Assembly (NCBI RefSeq): GCF_044792555.1
Contig: NZ_CP126239.1
Coordinates: 186,001 to 250,000, forward strand
DNA from: Alicycliphilus denitrificans_A
GTDB lineage: Bacteria; Pseudomonadota; Gammaproteobacteria; Burkholderiales; Burkholderiaceae_C
Reading direction: 5' to 3'
Length of the DNA: 64,000 nucleotides
A program made the translations under genes and the position numbers. Below the pieces are notes generated by a model. That model searched no databases. It saw only the letters and a list, made by a program, of their open reading frames with translations, and was not told where the DNA came from. Positions 53,050-63,073 of the stretch are shown here, piece after piece (within the stretch, counting starts at the first letter, position 1; each line of letters begins with the position of its first letter).

Positions 53050-53087
53050 TGATCTTTCCCTTCCATCCGACCCAAAGGAGATATTTC

Positions 53088-53350
53088 ATGAAAATGCGCA
53101 AGATTTCGGCAACCATCGCCACCCTGCTCGCCATTCCCGCCGTCGCCCTGGCGGGCTGGTTCGGCGATGAACGCCCCCCCGCCAATGCCAAGCCCTTGTC
53201 TGAGATCATCAAGGGGGTCGAGGCGGCCGGTCACAAGACCATCGTCGAGCTCGAATTCGAGGATGGCGTCTACGAGATCGAAGCCATCGACGCCCAGGGC
53301 AAGGAAGTGAAACTCAAGGTCGATCCGGTCTCGGGCAAGGTGAACGTGAA

Positions 53351-53354
<4 letters not shown>
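53088..53354 (+). CDS. Small periplasmic PepSY-domain protein
   Basis: 88 residues from the ATG preceded by AAAGGAGATATTTC. Signal peptide MKMRKISATIATLLAIPAVA, cut after ALA. The mature part, SEIIKGVEAAGHKTIVELEF then DGVYEIEAIDAQGKEVKLKV, is a single PepSY domain. Such domains are often protease inhibitors or sensory and binding modules in envelope and redox systems. Its stop overlaps the ABC ATPase start, placing it firmly in the operon. Confidence 0.8.
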
Positions 53355-54050
<696 letters not shown>

Positions 54051-54067
<17 letters not shown>

Positions 54068-55529
54068 CCAGTCCGCAGGGCGCAGGACGCCGCGAAGCGG
54101 CGGTCCCGAGCGAAGCGAGGGATGCGGCGTAGCCGCACAAAAGTCGGAGCCGGCGGGACGGCAATTCGGACAATTGAAACGATTAGCCGCCGTCTTCGCC
54201 CACGAGCTGCGCCGCCTGTTTGCCGGCCGCGCCTGGTGGGCCATGCTGTTCCTGCTGGCGCCGCTCGCCGGCTACGGCTTTGTCGAGGCGGTGCGCCTGT
54301 TCGGCGAGGCGAGCCGCACGGCGCTGCAATTCCCGGAAATGGCCCGCGGCATGACGCCGCTGGACGGCATCCTGGTGCCGACGCTGGGCGCCTTCTATCT
54401 GGGCACCACGCTGCTGTTTCCCTTCGTCGCCATCCGCGCCCTGGGCCAGGACAAGGAGAGCGGCGCGTTGAAGCTCGCCCTGCAATGGCCGCTCTCGCCG
54501 GCCGCGCTGGTGGCGGTCAAGCTCGCCGCGGTGTGCGCGGCCTGGAGCCTGAGCCTCGCCGTGCCCCTCTCGGCGCTCGTCTTCTGGCAGGTCGCGGGTG
54601 GCCATCTCGCGCCGGCCGAGACCGCCAATCTCTTCCTCGGTCATGCGCTCTATGCGCTGGCGGTGGCGGGCATCGCCTTCTTCGCGGCGGCGCTCGCCGA
54701 GTCGGCGGCCACCGCCGCCATCGTCACACTCGCCTTCACGCTGGGCTTCTGGGTGCTCGATTTCGCCGCCGCCACCGGCCCGGAATGGCTCAAGACCCTG
54801 GGCGAGATTTCGCCGACCCAGGCCCTCAAGCAGTTCGAGCGCGGCCTGCTGCCGGCGGCCCATGGTCTGAGCCTGGCGGGGCTCGGGCTGGGGCTCGCGG
54901 CACTGGCCGCCCTCATCCTGCCGCCGGGGCTTTCTCGAAGCGCCCGCTTCAAGCGCGGCGCGGCGGGCGCCGCCGTGCTGGTCCTGCTGCTGGCGGCGAC
55001 ATCCATGCTGAACTTGTCGCTCGATGTCAGCGAGGACCGGCGCAACAGCTTCAACCCCGCCGACGAGGCGGCGCTCGCCCGCATGGACCGGGGACTCGCC
55101 ATCTCGCTCTACCTCGCGCCCGAGGACAGCCGGGCGCAGGAGTACCAGCGCAACGTGCTGGCGAAGCTCAAGCGCCTGGTGCCCGGTCTCACGGTGCGCT
55201 GGATGGAGACCGGCAAGGCGGGGGTCTTCGGCGCCGCCGGGGACGAAGGCTACGGCCGCATCATCTACGAATATGCAGGGCGCAATGCCACGAGCCGCTC
55301 CAACAGCCCGCGCGAAATCCTGCCGCTGCTGCATGAACTGGCCGGCGTGCAGGTGACGCCCGTCGAGACACCGCCGTATCCGGGGCATCCGCTGGTGGCC
55401 GATGCGCGGCCGGCGGAACTGTGGTTCTACGCCCTGCTGCCCGCCCTGATCCTGCTCACGTTCTGGCGCCACGCGCGGGCGCGGCGTCTGCCGATCCATC
55501 TTCGTTCGATCCAAGGAGAATCCTCATGA
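54051..55529 (+). CDS. ABC-2 type permease with GldG-like C-terminal domain
   Basis: 492 residues from a TTG start with GGAGG eight bases upstream, 17 bp inside the ATPase gene. Residues about 7-42 are a low-complexity stretch encoded by a GC-rich palindromic repeat. Then six helices (AMLFLLAPLAGYGFVEAV, ILVPTLGAFYLGTTLLFPFV and later ones) form a NosY/GldF-like permease. A seventh helix is followed by a periplasmic domain (LNLSLDVSEDRRNSFNPADE; YLAPEDSRAQEYQRNVLAKL) resembling the GldG/ABC auxiliary domain, and a last helix. Works with the ATPase upstream; substrate unknown. Confidence 0.8.
54072..54132 (+). repeat. GC-rich palindromic repeat inside the permease gene
   Basis: CGCCGCGAAGCGGCGG, then CCCGAGCGAAGCGAGGG, then GCGGCGTAGCCGC form three successive short hairpins. 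This REP-like block is in frame and adds about 20 residues (RRTPRSGGPERSEGCGVAAQ) to the N-terminus. Confidence 0.7.
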
Positions 55530-56233
55530 AATCGCGTTTCCTCGCTTCCCTGCTGTTTGCCGCCCTGGCGGTTCCGGCCTTCGCCGCGCCGACGGTGCAA
55601 GGCTTCGACAACGAGACGGTCGGCGCCGAGCCCAAGTCCTTCGCCGCCGCCGTGGGTAACTGGGTCGTGGTGGACGACACCGGCAACAAGCGGCTGTCGG
55701 TCAATGGCGCCAAGTGGGCGCGCGGCCAGACCTCGGCGGGGCTGGCCGACAAGGCGCGGGCGCTTTACGGCGAGCGCTACGCCGAGTTCCTCGACAACGT
55801 CCAGTCCTACGCCTACTTCCCCATCGCGGTGATGAACGACGTGGCGGACTTCCGCGAGGGCACGATCACCGTGCGCTTCAAGGGCGTGGACGGGCGCATC
55901 GACCAGGCTGCCGGCATTCTCTTCAATGTCCAGCCCAACGGCGACTACCTGACGCTGCGCGCCAACTCGCTGGAGGACAACCTGGTGCTATGGCAGTACG
56001 TGAAGGGCCGGCGCTCATCGGTGAAATGGATACGCAATACGCCAACGCCCAGCGGCCAGTGGCATGAAATGAAGCTGACGGTCAAAGGCAACCGGGTCGA
56101 AGGCTGGCTGAACGGCAAGCTCCTGCTCACCCACGATCTGCCCAAGCCGGTCTCGGGCCGCGTCGGCCTGTGGTCCAAGGCCGACAGCGTGGTGTATTTC
56201 GACGATTACCGCGTCGAGCCGGCGGGCCGGTAA
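55526..56233 (+). CDS. Secreted laminin-G-like protein 1
   Basis: 235 residues with signal peptide MKSRFLASLLFAALAVPAFA. The mature part is a concanavalin/laminin-G-like jelly roll of the DUF1080 type: FDNETVGAEPKSFAAAVGNW, RIDQAAGILFNVQPNGDYLT, then LEDNLVLWQYVKGR and the end SGRVGLWSKADSVVYFDDYR. Such domains bind sugars or surface polymers; catalytic residues are not evident. The start overlaps the permease stop. It is a paralogue of the next gene. Confidence 0.85.
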   Translation: MKSRFLASLLFAALAVPAFAAPTVQGFDNETVGAEPKSFAAAVGNWVVVDDTGNKRLSVNGAKWARGQTSAGLADKARALYGERYAEFLDNVQSYAYFPIAVMNDVADFREGTITVRFKGVDGRIDQAAGILFNVQPNGDYLTLRANSLEDNLVLWQYVKGRRSSVKWIRNTPTPSGQWHEMKLTVKGNRVEGWLNGKLLLTHDLPKPVSGRVGLWSKADSVVYFDDYRVEPAGR

Positions 56234-56245
56234 GAGACCGCCGCC

Positions 56246-57082
56246 ATGACCCGCACGCGACGCAATCTGCTGCTCGTAGCCGGCGTGCTGCTGGCCGCCG
56301 CCGGCACCTGGGCGGCGTTCCGCTTCCTGATCGGCGAGGCGCCGCCCGCGCAGCCGGAGTACCTGCCGCAAGCCGGCGCCGCGCCCGCGCCGACTACCAC
56401 CGGGCCGGCAGCGCCGGTGCGGCAGGCCGACGGCACGCTGCGCTTCGAGTTCGAGAATGAGACCGTCGGCGCGGAGCCGAAGGGCGTCGTCCCAGCAGTG
56501 GGACAGTGGCTCACGGGCGTCGATGGCGAACGGCGCGTGCTGGTGGTGGACGGTCGCGGCTGGGCGCGCGGCCAGGCCTCGGCGGGGCTCGCCGACAAGG
56601 CCCGCGCCCTGTACGGCGAGCGCTACGCCGAGTTCCTCGACAACGTCCAGGCCTACGCCTACTTCCCGCTGGCCGTGGCCCAGGGCATCGACGATTTCCG
56701 CGCCGGCGAGATCGAACTGCGCTTCAAGTGCGTGGCCGGGCGCATCGACCAGGCCGCCGGCATCGTCTTCAACCTCAAGCCCAACGGCGACTACCTGGTG
56801 CTGCGCGCCAACTGCCTCGAAGACAACCTCGTGCTGTTCAAGTACGAGCAGGGAAAGCGCTCCTCGGTGCAATGGGTGCGCAACACGCCGACGCCGACCG
56901 GGCCGTGGCACTCGCTGAAGCTGGTGGCCGCGGATCGCCGGGTCGAGGGCTGGCTCAACGGGCAGCGCCAGCTGGAACACGAGTTGCCGGCACCATTTTC
57001 CGGCCGTGTCGGCGTGTGGTCCAAAGCCGACAGCGTGATGTATTTCGACCGCTATCTCGTGCGCGAGGCCGGTCGCAGGTAG
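56246..57082 (+). CDS. Membrane-anchored laminin-G-like protein 2
   Basis: 278 residues. An N-terminal basic stretch and hydrophobic helix (NLLLVAGVLLAAAGTWAAFR) probably stay as a membrane anchor, followed by a Pro/Ala linker and then the same jelly-roll domain as the preceding protein (NETVGAEPKGVVPAVGQW, GERYAEFLDNVQAYAYFPLA, SGRVGVWSKADSVMYFDRYL). The high similarity and 12-bp spacing indicate a tandem duplication with different localisation. Last intact gene of the operon. Confidence 0.82.
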   Translation: MTRTRRNLLLVAGVLLAAAGTWAAFRFLIGEAPPAQPEYLPQAGAAPAPTTTGPAAPVRQADGTLRFEFENETVGAEPKGVVPAVGQWLTGVDGERRVLVVDGRGWARGQASAGLADKARALYGERYAEFLDNVQAYAYFPLAVAQGIDDFRAGEIELRFKCVAGRIDQAAGIVFNLKPNGDYLVLRANCLEDNLVLFKYEQGKRSSVQWVRNTPTPTGPWHSLKLVAADRRVEGWLNGQRQLEHELPAPFSGRVGVWSKADSVMYFDRYLVREAGRR

Positions 57083-57470
57083 ACGGCCGTCGCTGCGGTC
57101 CCTCGCGCCAAGTGAATTGCCCACGGCCACAAGCCGCCAGCGCGGTGCAGGTAGAAACTCGGCTTGTACGACCTGCCTGGCCAACGCACCTTCCACGCTG
57201 GCCACCAGCGGCCGAGCCACCGTTTGCTCCTCGTGTGGCGCGCAGGCGCCGGGAAGATGAGACAGATCCCGACGAAGCAGTCCTGCGTCCACGCGAGCGC
57301 CACGATGCCCATGAAATACTGCCCCACCGTTTCCAGGGTCAGCGAGTAGTGCAGGCGATAGATGAAGGGCATGAGATTCACCCCCTGGGCCAGGGCACCC
57401 CACTTGCGGCCGCCCAGCACCTCGCCGGTGTAGGGATCCTACGAACACCTGGGCGTCCGCTGTCGGCGCC
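57083..57470 (-). pseudogene. PepSY-associated membrane protein fragment
   Basis: A minus-strand frame encodes DPYTGEVLGGRKWGALAQG, LMPFIYRLHYSLTLETVGQY, FMGIVALAWTQDCFVGICL and SFYLHRAGGLWPWAI, the middle of the PepSY-TM (PiuB-like) family, whose members sit in the inner membrane near iron or redox systems. A one-base insertion at about 57443 shifts the frame just before DPYTGE, and the C-terminal helices are missing. It is convergent with the operon. Confidence 0.8.
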
Positions 57471-57734
57471 CCCGCTTCGACCCGGGTGCTGCTGTTCATC
57501 CTGGGGTTTACGGCCTCCCGCTGATGTCGCCGGTTCATCGAGCGAATCGAATGGGTGCGGCCGCACTTGCCGGACCAGGCGGCGTCTTCAACGGCTAACC
57601 CGAGGGCCATCGCCACCGGCGAAATGACGGGGTCGAACCCATCCTGACTTCCCTCGGAAACGGGGCGCCGCGCGTTTCGGATTTCCGGCATCCCGCGCAG
57701 CACAGTTCTGCAATGGTGAAGGCATCTCGTCGCC
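57471..57734. other. Intergenic sequence
   Basis: No gene supported. It probably contains the decayed 5' part of the PepSY-TM gene and the upstream region of the pilL fragment. Confidence 0.35.
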
Positions 57735-58267
57735 ATGGGGTGCCACATGCCGCCGTCTCTGCCTCGTTTCCTCTGCATTTTCGCCGTGCTCAGCGGCCTG
57801 CTGTCCGGTTGCACCACGACACCGGCCACCCCTGACCATATAGAAGCGCCGCCCGACGAGCCAGCTTCGGGGCAGCGACTGGTGCCCGTGGCCCGCTACG
57901 GCCGCTACACCCTGGTCGAGCTGGTGCCGGAGCCCGCGCAGCGTGATCTCTTGCAGCAGGCGGTGGAGGTCTCGATTCCGCCCATGCTCGATGCCAGCGT
58001 GGGCGACGCCATGCGCCATGTGCTCCTGCGCTCGGGCTACCGGCTCTGCGACGCGGCCGAGGCCGCCACGCTGTACGCGCTGCCGCTGCCCGCCGCACAC
58101 CTGCGCCTGGGTCCGCTGATGCTGCGCGATGCCTTGCTGACCCTTGCCGGCCCCGCCTGGGAGCTGTCCGTCGATGACTTGACCCGCCAGGTCTGCTTCA
58201 GCCGGCACGGTGCTTCCACCTTCCTTTCCGCCAACCCGCCCGGCACCGCCACGCCCGTGCCGGACGC
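57735..58267 (+). pseudogene. PilL-type N-terminal protein of an ICE, truncated
   Basis: About 178 codons before the IS1071 end. A lipoprotein signal (FAVLSGLLSGC) precedes RYGRYTLVELVPEPAQRDLL, then QQAVEVSIPPML and GDAMRHVLLRSGYRLCD. This matches the PilL_N/conjugative-element family found in PFGI-1/ICEclc-like integrative elements. The C-terminal part is replaced by IS1071 (SPRFQCNK is encoded by the IS end). The start may instead be the ATG at 57747. It shows that the island passed through an ICE background. Confidence 0.75.
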
Positions 58268-61200
58268 GGGGTCTCCTCGTTTTCAGTGCAATAAGTGACG
58301 GTACGCAAAGCTAGCACTGGCGCGGGGGTGGTCTGGGTAGACCGTTGATTTCATTGACTTTCCTGTTCGCTTTGTAAACGGGTATGGTGGCCTCCCACTT
58401 TTGAGGTTCACGATGCAGGGTTGGCACACAACGTTTTTGGGGATGCGTGGGCTCCCCCGCGATATCAGCGACTTCGAGATGAAGGCATTTTTCACCTTCG
58501 ATGGTGCCGAGCGCGACGCAATCAATGCACGCCGAGGTGATTCCCACAAGCTTGGTCTGGCGCTCCATATTGGTTTCCTGCGCATGAGTGGGCGTTTGCT
58601 CGGTGCCTTTCGGGTAATTCCAGTAGCCTTGTGGCGCCACCTTGGCAACGAGCTTGGCATTGCAGCACCAGAAGTCGCCTCGCTGAGAGCCATGTATGAA
58701 CGCGGGCGCACGCTATTCGATCACCAACAAGTAGCCTGCACGGTCCTTGGATTCCAGTGGATGAGCGAGCACCAGCGCCGCTCACTGGTACGTGAACTGC
58801 GCGACGAAGTGGCGCGCTGCGCCGACCGCGATCAGCTACTCGTGCGGGCGCGTCAATGGCTGTACAAGAACAAGCTGGTGATCGTGCACGAGCGGGCAAT
58901 TCGGACACTGATTGCGGCGGCACTTGCCCAGCTTGAAGTTGAAACAGGCACCGCCATCGCCGCCAGCGTTGATCCAGCAACACTTGATCGCTGGCGAGCC
59001 TCAGTTTCAGAGCTGCGCCCAGATGGACAAACCCAGCAGAGTTGGCTATGGGCTGCACCGGCGAAACACTCAACCCGCCAAATCAGCGAGGTACTGGAGC
59101 GCATCGACCTGCTTTACACGCTGGACGTTCATAAGCACCTGGCAGACATCCCCGATCTCATCTTGCGCCGCTACGCGCGCCGACTTGTCTCCAGGCCGCC
59201 CTCAGCCGGAGCCAAGATCAAAGAGCCAGCGCGCACCGTGGAGGTCGCATGCTTTCTTCGGTATTGCCTGTTCACCACCACAGACCAGTTGATCCTTATG
59301 GTGCAGCGCCGGATCGCCGATCTGTGGCGTCAGGCTGCCGCCGATGTCCCCGCTACCGTCAATTGGGCCGCAATGTACAAAACGCTGCTCGGCGAACTTG
59401 TTGCCTTGAGCGCGCAAGGTGCGGTGCCAGATGCTGAGTTGCGTGCCCGTCTTGAAGCCTTGATCACCGAAACCCAGAAACGCAAACCACCGAGCAGGGC
59501 CTCCCTGGTCCGCGAGGGATTGATTGATGGAATTCGCCCCGTGCGGTCGTTGCTCGTCGCCATTGCAAAGCTGCCCTGGCAGGCCACCGGCGAGCATCCT
59601 GCCATCGAGTACCTTGCCAAGCTGCAAGCTTTATATCTCAAAGGATCCAGAAAGCTGCCAGTTGAAGTGGTGGCACCAAGTCTGGGAATGATCTGGCAGG
59701 TTTCGATCTCCAGCCCAGACCGGGAACGGGCGTTTCAGGCGTTGGAGGTGGCCACCCTGTTTGCCCTGCGCCGCGCGGTGCGCAATGGCTCGGTCTGGAT
59801 TGAGCACAGCCTGAGCTTTCGGGGTCGTGCGCGCTTGTTCTTCACGGACGAGCGTTGGCAGGCAGAGTCCAAGAAACACTATGCCCGTCTATCGTTACCC
59901 AGCAAGGCTGCCACTTTCTTGAAGCCTTTGCTGGCCAGAGTAACTGCCGGTGTCGATGCGGTGGCCGCTGCAGCCCGCAGTGGCGTACTGCGCGTGGATG
60001 ATGAACTCCATTTGTCGCCATTGCCCGCAGAGGACGAAGACCCAGAAGTGACCAAGCTGCGCGCGGCTTTGGATCACCGCATCGGTGAGGTTCAATTGCC
60101 GGAAGTGATTCTGGCCGTTGACGCCCAGGTGCGCTTTAGCTGGATCATGCTCGGACGTGAGCCGCGCTCTACCGACGAGCTGCTGATGGTCTATGCCGGC
60201 ATCATGGCCCACGGCACCAGTCTGACTGCGGTCGAATGCGCGCGCATGATTCCGCAATTGTCTGCCACCAGCATTCGCCAGGCCATGCGCTGGGCGCGGG
60301 ACGAACGGCGTCTGAGCCAGGCCTGCCAGGCTGTGCTGGAATTCATGCAGCGACACCCGATTGCCGCCACCTGGGGGCGGTCCGATTTGGCATCTTCTGA
60401 CATGATGAGCATGGAGACCACCAAACGGGTGTGGCAAGCCCGGCTTGATCCTCGGCGCAACACACCTTCCATTGGAATCTACTCCCATGTAAAAGACCGG
60501 TGGGGCATCTTCCATGCGCAGCCCTTTGTGCTCAATGAGCGCCAGGCGGGCGTGGCCATTGAAGGTGTCATCCGCCAAGAAAAGCTGGAGACCAGCCAGC
60601 TTGCTGTGGATACCCATGGCTACACCGACTTTGCCATGTCACATGCCCGTTTGCTTGGTTTTGATCTTTGCCCGCGGTTGAAGGAACTCAAACAGCGCCA
60701 CCTCTTTGTGCCACGCGGCACCAAAGTGCCCGCAGAAATCGCTGCGGTGTGCGAAGCCAATGTCGACGTCGCTTTGATCGAAAAGCATTGGGATAGTCTG
60801 GTGCACCTGGCAGCCTCGGTCATGAGCGGACATGCCAGTGCGGTGGCAGCTCTTGCGCGGTTCGGTTCTGCCGCCCAGGGCGATCCAATCTATGAGGCTG
60901 GCGTGCAATTGGGGCGGTTGCTGCGTACGGCGTTTTTGGCTGACTACTTTGTCAAGGACGCTTTCAGGAACGAGTTGCGCCGGGTGCTCAATCGGGGCGA
61001 GGCTGTTAACGCCCTCAAGCGCGCCATTTATACCGGCCGGATCAGCCCGGCGCAGGCCAAACGTGTCGATGAAATGCAGGCTGTGGCCGATGCGTTGAGC
61101 CTGATGGCCAACATCGTGATGGCGTGGAATACCTCACAGATGCAGGCGGTCCTGGATCGCTGGTCGAACCGCCGCCAGGTCATTCCACCGGAACTGATCG

Positions 61201-61471
61201 GGAAGATTGCGCCCACCAGGCTGGAGAGCATCAACTTGCGGGGTGTGTTTCGCTTCCCGGTTGACCGCTATGCTGACCAAATCCTGCCTTCGCGGCCAAA
61301 TGCATCGATAACTGGCACCAATGGATGAAACCGACCACGGTTTGACGCCACGAATCGCAGATTTGAAAGTGAACAGGAAAGTCAATGAAATCAACGATCT
61401 ACCAACACCACCTCCGCGCCAGTGCTAGCTTTTCGTACCGTCACTTATTGCACTGAAAACGAGGAGACCCC
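58268..61471 (+). mobile_element. IS1071, complete copy
   Basis: 3,204 bp, the size of IS1071, with long (about 110 bp) terminal inverted repeats starting GGGGTCTCCTCGTTTTCAGT at 58268 and ending with the complement at 61471. It contains one full tnpA. The flanking pentamers (GACGC and TCACC) are not duplicated, so this copy was joined by recombination or is one end of a composite element. It adjoins oriV. Confidence 0.96.
58413..61328 (+). CDS. tnpA: IS1071 transposase
   Basis: 971 residues, the known length of IS1071 TnpA, counted from the ATG after TTTGAGGTTCACG. N-terminal region MQGWHTTFLGMRGLPRD, DDE core with SSDMMSMETTKRVW, WAVDTHGYTDFAM-like sequence (LAVDTHGYTDFAMSHA) and LNRGEAVNALKRAIYTG. 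The only complete transposase of the three copies, so it could act in trans on the other IS1071 ends. Confidence 0.96.
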   Translation: MQGWHTTFLGMRGLPRDISDFEMKAFFTFDGAERDAINARRGDSHKLGLALHIGFLRMSGRLLGAFRVIPVALWRHLGNELGIAAPEVASLRAMYERGRTLFDHQQVACTVLGFQWMSEHQRRSLVRELRDEVARCADRDQLLVRARQWLYKNKLVIVHERAIRTLIAAALAQLEVETGTAIAASVDPATLDRWRASVSELRPDGQTQQSWLWAAPAKHSTRQISEVLERIDLLYTLDVHKHLADIPDLILRRYARRLVSRPPSAGAKIKEPARTVEVACFLRYCLFTTTDQLILMVQRRIADLWRQAAADVPATVNWAAMYKTLLGELVALSAQGAVPDAELRARLEALITETQKRKPPSRASLVREGLIDGIRPVRSLLVAIAKLPWQATGEHPAIEYLAKLQALYLKGSRKLPVEVVAPSLGMIWQVSISSPDRERAFQALEVATLFALRRAVRNGSVWIEHSLSFRGRARLFFTDERWQAESKKHYARLSLPSKAATFLKPLLARVTAGVDAVAAAARSGVLRVDDELHLSPLPAEDEDPEVTKLRAALDHRIGEVQLPEVILAVDAQVRFSWIMLGREPRSTDELLMVYAGIMAHGTSLTAVECARMIPQLSATSIRQAMRWARDERRLSQACQAVLEFMQRHPIAATWGRSDLASSDMMSMETTKRVWQARLDPRRNTPSIGIYSHVKDRWGIFHAQPFVLNERQAGVAIEGVIRQEKLETSQLAVDTHGYTDFAMSHARLLGFDLCPRLKELKQRHLFVPRGTKVPAEIAAVCEANVDVALIEKHWDSLVHLAASVMSGHASAVAALARFGSAAQGDPIYEAGVQLGRLLRTAFLADYFVKDAFRNELRRVLNRGEAVNALKRAIYTGRISPAQAKRVDEMQAVADALSLMANIVMAWNTSQMQAVLDRWSNRRQVIPPELIGKIAPTRLESINLRGVFRFPVDRYADQILPSRPNASITGTNG

Positions 61472-61624
61472 TCACCGGGCCGGTGGCCCTCGCCGCTGGG
61501 CTTTGCGGCCCTGACGGGCCTTCCTGGCCCGTTTCCGGGGCCTTCCCTGCCCTGCCCCACCGGCGCGGCCGTTGTGGACAGTTTCGGGACAAGTCGGCCG
61601 AGGCCGGCCGGCGCAGCCCTGACG
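61472..61624. other. GC-rich flank between IS1071 and oriV
   Basis: No gene. Sequence rich in GGCC and GGGCC, forming part of the IncP-1 oriV neighbourhood. Confidence 0.5.
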
Positions 61625-61747
61625 TTGACACTTGAGGGGCAGCGGGGCCGGCGCGATGTTGACACTTGGGGGGCAGCGGCCGATTTCGGCCTGGTCGAGC
61701 CGTCCAGGCGGCCGCCGAGGCGGCCTAAGTGCCTGATCGGCATGGAG

Positions 61748-61770
61748 TTATCCACCGAAGTTGTGGATAA
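61748..61770. promoter_or_regulatory. Two DnaA boxes in oriV
   Basis: TTATCCACC at 61748-61756 and TTGTGGATAA at 61761-61770 (complement TTATCCACAA, a perfect box), facing each other just before the five-iteron array. Confidence 0.85.
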
Positions 61771-61795
61771 CCCTGTTAGGAACCCTGCCCCGGTA

Positions 61796-61902
61796 TTGAC
61801 ACTTGAGGGGCGGCCCTACTGACACTTGAGGGGCGCGGTTCTTGACACTTGAGGGGCAGCGTATTGACACATGGGGGGCTTATCCATTGACACTTGAGGG
61901 GC
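61796..61902 (+). repeat. Five-iteron array of oriV
   Basis: TGACACTTGAGGGGC-type 15-16-bp repeats at about 22-23-bp spacing. Four match the consensus; the one at 61864 reads TTGACACATGGGGGGC. This spacing places TrfA monomers on one helix face. Confidence 0.95.
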
Positions 61903-62449
61903 GGCCTCTTCGCGCTTTTCCTTGGCGTGACAACGGTTTACGCGCGTTTTTCGGTCATGCTAACCAGGTTTTTAACCGTCTTTATAACCTTTTTATATAA
62001 CCAGGTAGTTTTAACCAGAGGCTGGCGAAAAAAACGGCAACACGGCCCAAGCTACCGCGCAGCATGACCGGCCGCCGAAGGGGGGAAACCCCCCTTCTCG
62101 ATCCCACCCGGCCGCAAGCGGCCTCCCATCCCCCCAGGGGCTACGCCCCTCGGCCGCCTTGCGGCCTCACCCCACAATGGAGCGCCTTCGGCGCTACGGC
62201 TTAGGAGAGCCAGGCGCAAGCGCCTGGCGGAAGGCAGTAAGTTCGAGAGCTTGCGAGGGGGCAAAGCCCCCTCACACTCCCCAACCAGGTCGCCGCGGTT
62301 CGACCGGCCGCGCGATCCTCAAGCATCGCAGCAACTCCACCGCCGCAGGTTTTACGCCAAGGAAGGGGGTCGGCCAGCTCGGCCGGTGGCGCGGAAAGCG
62401 CCCCTCAAGTGTCAATGAAACGTGAGACGCGGGGCCAGGCCCGCGCCGA

Positions 62450-62731
62450 TCACAAGCCGAGTTCGGAGTGAGAGCCGAGGCGCACCAGGCGCAGCGTGTC
62501 GGCGTCGGGCTTCTGGTAGATCAGCACCAGGTCGGGCTTGACGTGGCAATCCCGGTGATCCTTCCAGTCCCCGGTCAGCGCGTGGTCGCGGTGCCGAGGT
62601 TCCAGCGGCTGGTCGTCGGCGAGCGCGACCAGGACGGGCACCAGGTCGGCGTCGAGCGTGGCCCGGTGCTGCCCTTTCGCCTCGCGCTTGTAGTCGCGCT
62701 TGAACTGGCCGGTGCGCTCAATCTGCCGCAT
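62450..62731 (-). CDS. yafQ: RelE/YafQ-family mRNA interferase toxin
   Basis: 93 residues. The middle and end LTGDWKDHRDCHVKPDLVLI, then YQKPDADTLRLVRLGSHSEL, are the YafQ subgroup pattern with catalytic-type His, Asp and the late His of GSHSEL. Such toxins cut mRNA on the ribosome until bound by their antitoxin. Its start lies within the antitoxin gene (14-bp overlap). It helps retain the plasmid by killing or slowing plasmid-free cells. Confidence 0.88.
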   Translation of the reverse strand: MRQIERTGQFKRDYKREAKGQHRATLDADLVPVLVALADDQPLEPRHRDHALTGDWKDHRDCHVKPDLVLIYQKPDADTLRLVRLGSHSELGL

Positions 62732-62981
62732 GCAGATCGGCCATCAGATCGTTGACGGTGGCGAAGCGCGGCAGCTTGCCCTTGCGGGCTTCCTTCATCG
62801 CCTCGATGGTGGTGGCGTTCGGAATCAGCGGCTCGAAGGGCAGCGCCTTGTCCTGGGCCACCTTCGTGAGCAGCAGCCGCACCGCGTCGGACACGGTAAG
62901 GCCCATCGCGGCCAGGACGGCCGCCGCTTCTTCCTTGATCGCGCCGTCGATGCGCGTTTGTACGAGCTGGTTTGCAGCCAT
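62718..62981 (-). CDS. dinJ: RelB/DinJ-family antitoxin
   Basis: 87 residues. It starts MAANQLVQTRIDGAIKEEAA with the ribbon-helix-helix DNA-binding part, followed by VLAAMGLTVSDAVRLLLTKV as in DinJ and a C-terminal toxin-binding tail (NATTIEAMKEARKGKLPRFA). It neutralises the overlapping toxin and represses its own promoter at 63013-63041. GGAGAACC precedes the ATG. Confidence 0.88.
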   Translation of the reverse strand: MAANQLVQTRIDGAIKEEAAAVLAAMGLTVSDAVRLLLTKVAQDKALPFEPLIPNATTIEAMKEARKGKLPRFATVNDLMADLHAAD

Positions 62982-63012
62982 GATTGGTTCTCCGGTTGGG
63001 TTCGTGAATTAC

Positions 63013-63041
63013 ATTGTAATGCACGCCAAGGGAAAGGGCAA
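63013..63041 (-). promoter_or_regulatory. Promoter of the toxin-antitoxin operon
   Basis: Minus-strand -35 TTGCCC (63041-63036), 17-bp spacer, -10 TACAAT (63018-63013). A KorB operator lies two bases upstream of the -35 box. Confidence 0.7.
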
Positions 63042-63043
63042 GG

Positions 63044-63056
63044 TTTAGCGGCTAAA
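63044..63056. promoter_or_regulatory. KorB operator
   Basis: TTTAGCGGCTAAA, a perfect match to the IncP-1 KorB operator, placed between the divergent toxin-antitoxin and klcA promoters, so it could repress both. Confidence 0.93.
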
Positions 63057-63058
63057 AC

Positions 63059-63070
63059 GTTTAGCTAAAG
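63059..63070. promoter_or_regulatory. KorA operator
   Basis: GTTTAGCTAAAG, one base from the KorA consensus GTTTAGCTAAAC, just upstream of the klcA -35 box. Confidence 0.9.
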
Positions 63071-63073
63071 TGC

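Larger units (their letters stand above)
61625..62415 (+). other. oriV: IncP-1 vegetative replication origin (oriV)
   Basis: Eight iterons related to TTGACACTTGAGGGGC: two at 61625 and 61659, five in phase at 61796, 61819, 61842, 61864 and 61887 (22-23 bp apart, two helical turns), and one inverted at 62400. DnaA boxes and an AT-rich segment (61960-62015) are included, followed by a GC-rich part with many short hairpins. TrfA should bind the iterons. trfA itself is not in the window, probably on the far side of the accessory region. Confidence 0.95.

Noticed and set aside
56015..57829. 604-residue minus-strand open frame
   Set aside because: Antisense to the two laminin-G genes in GC-rich DNA; composition is Arg/Gly/Ala-rich and only the short PepSY-TM fragment within a neighbouring frame is real.
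61625..62415. Repeats considered as a CRISPR array
   Set aside because: Repeat unit is 15-16 bp with 22-23-bp period and matches IncP-1 iterons; spacers are too short and DnaA boxes are adjacent.
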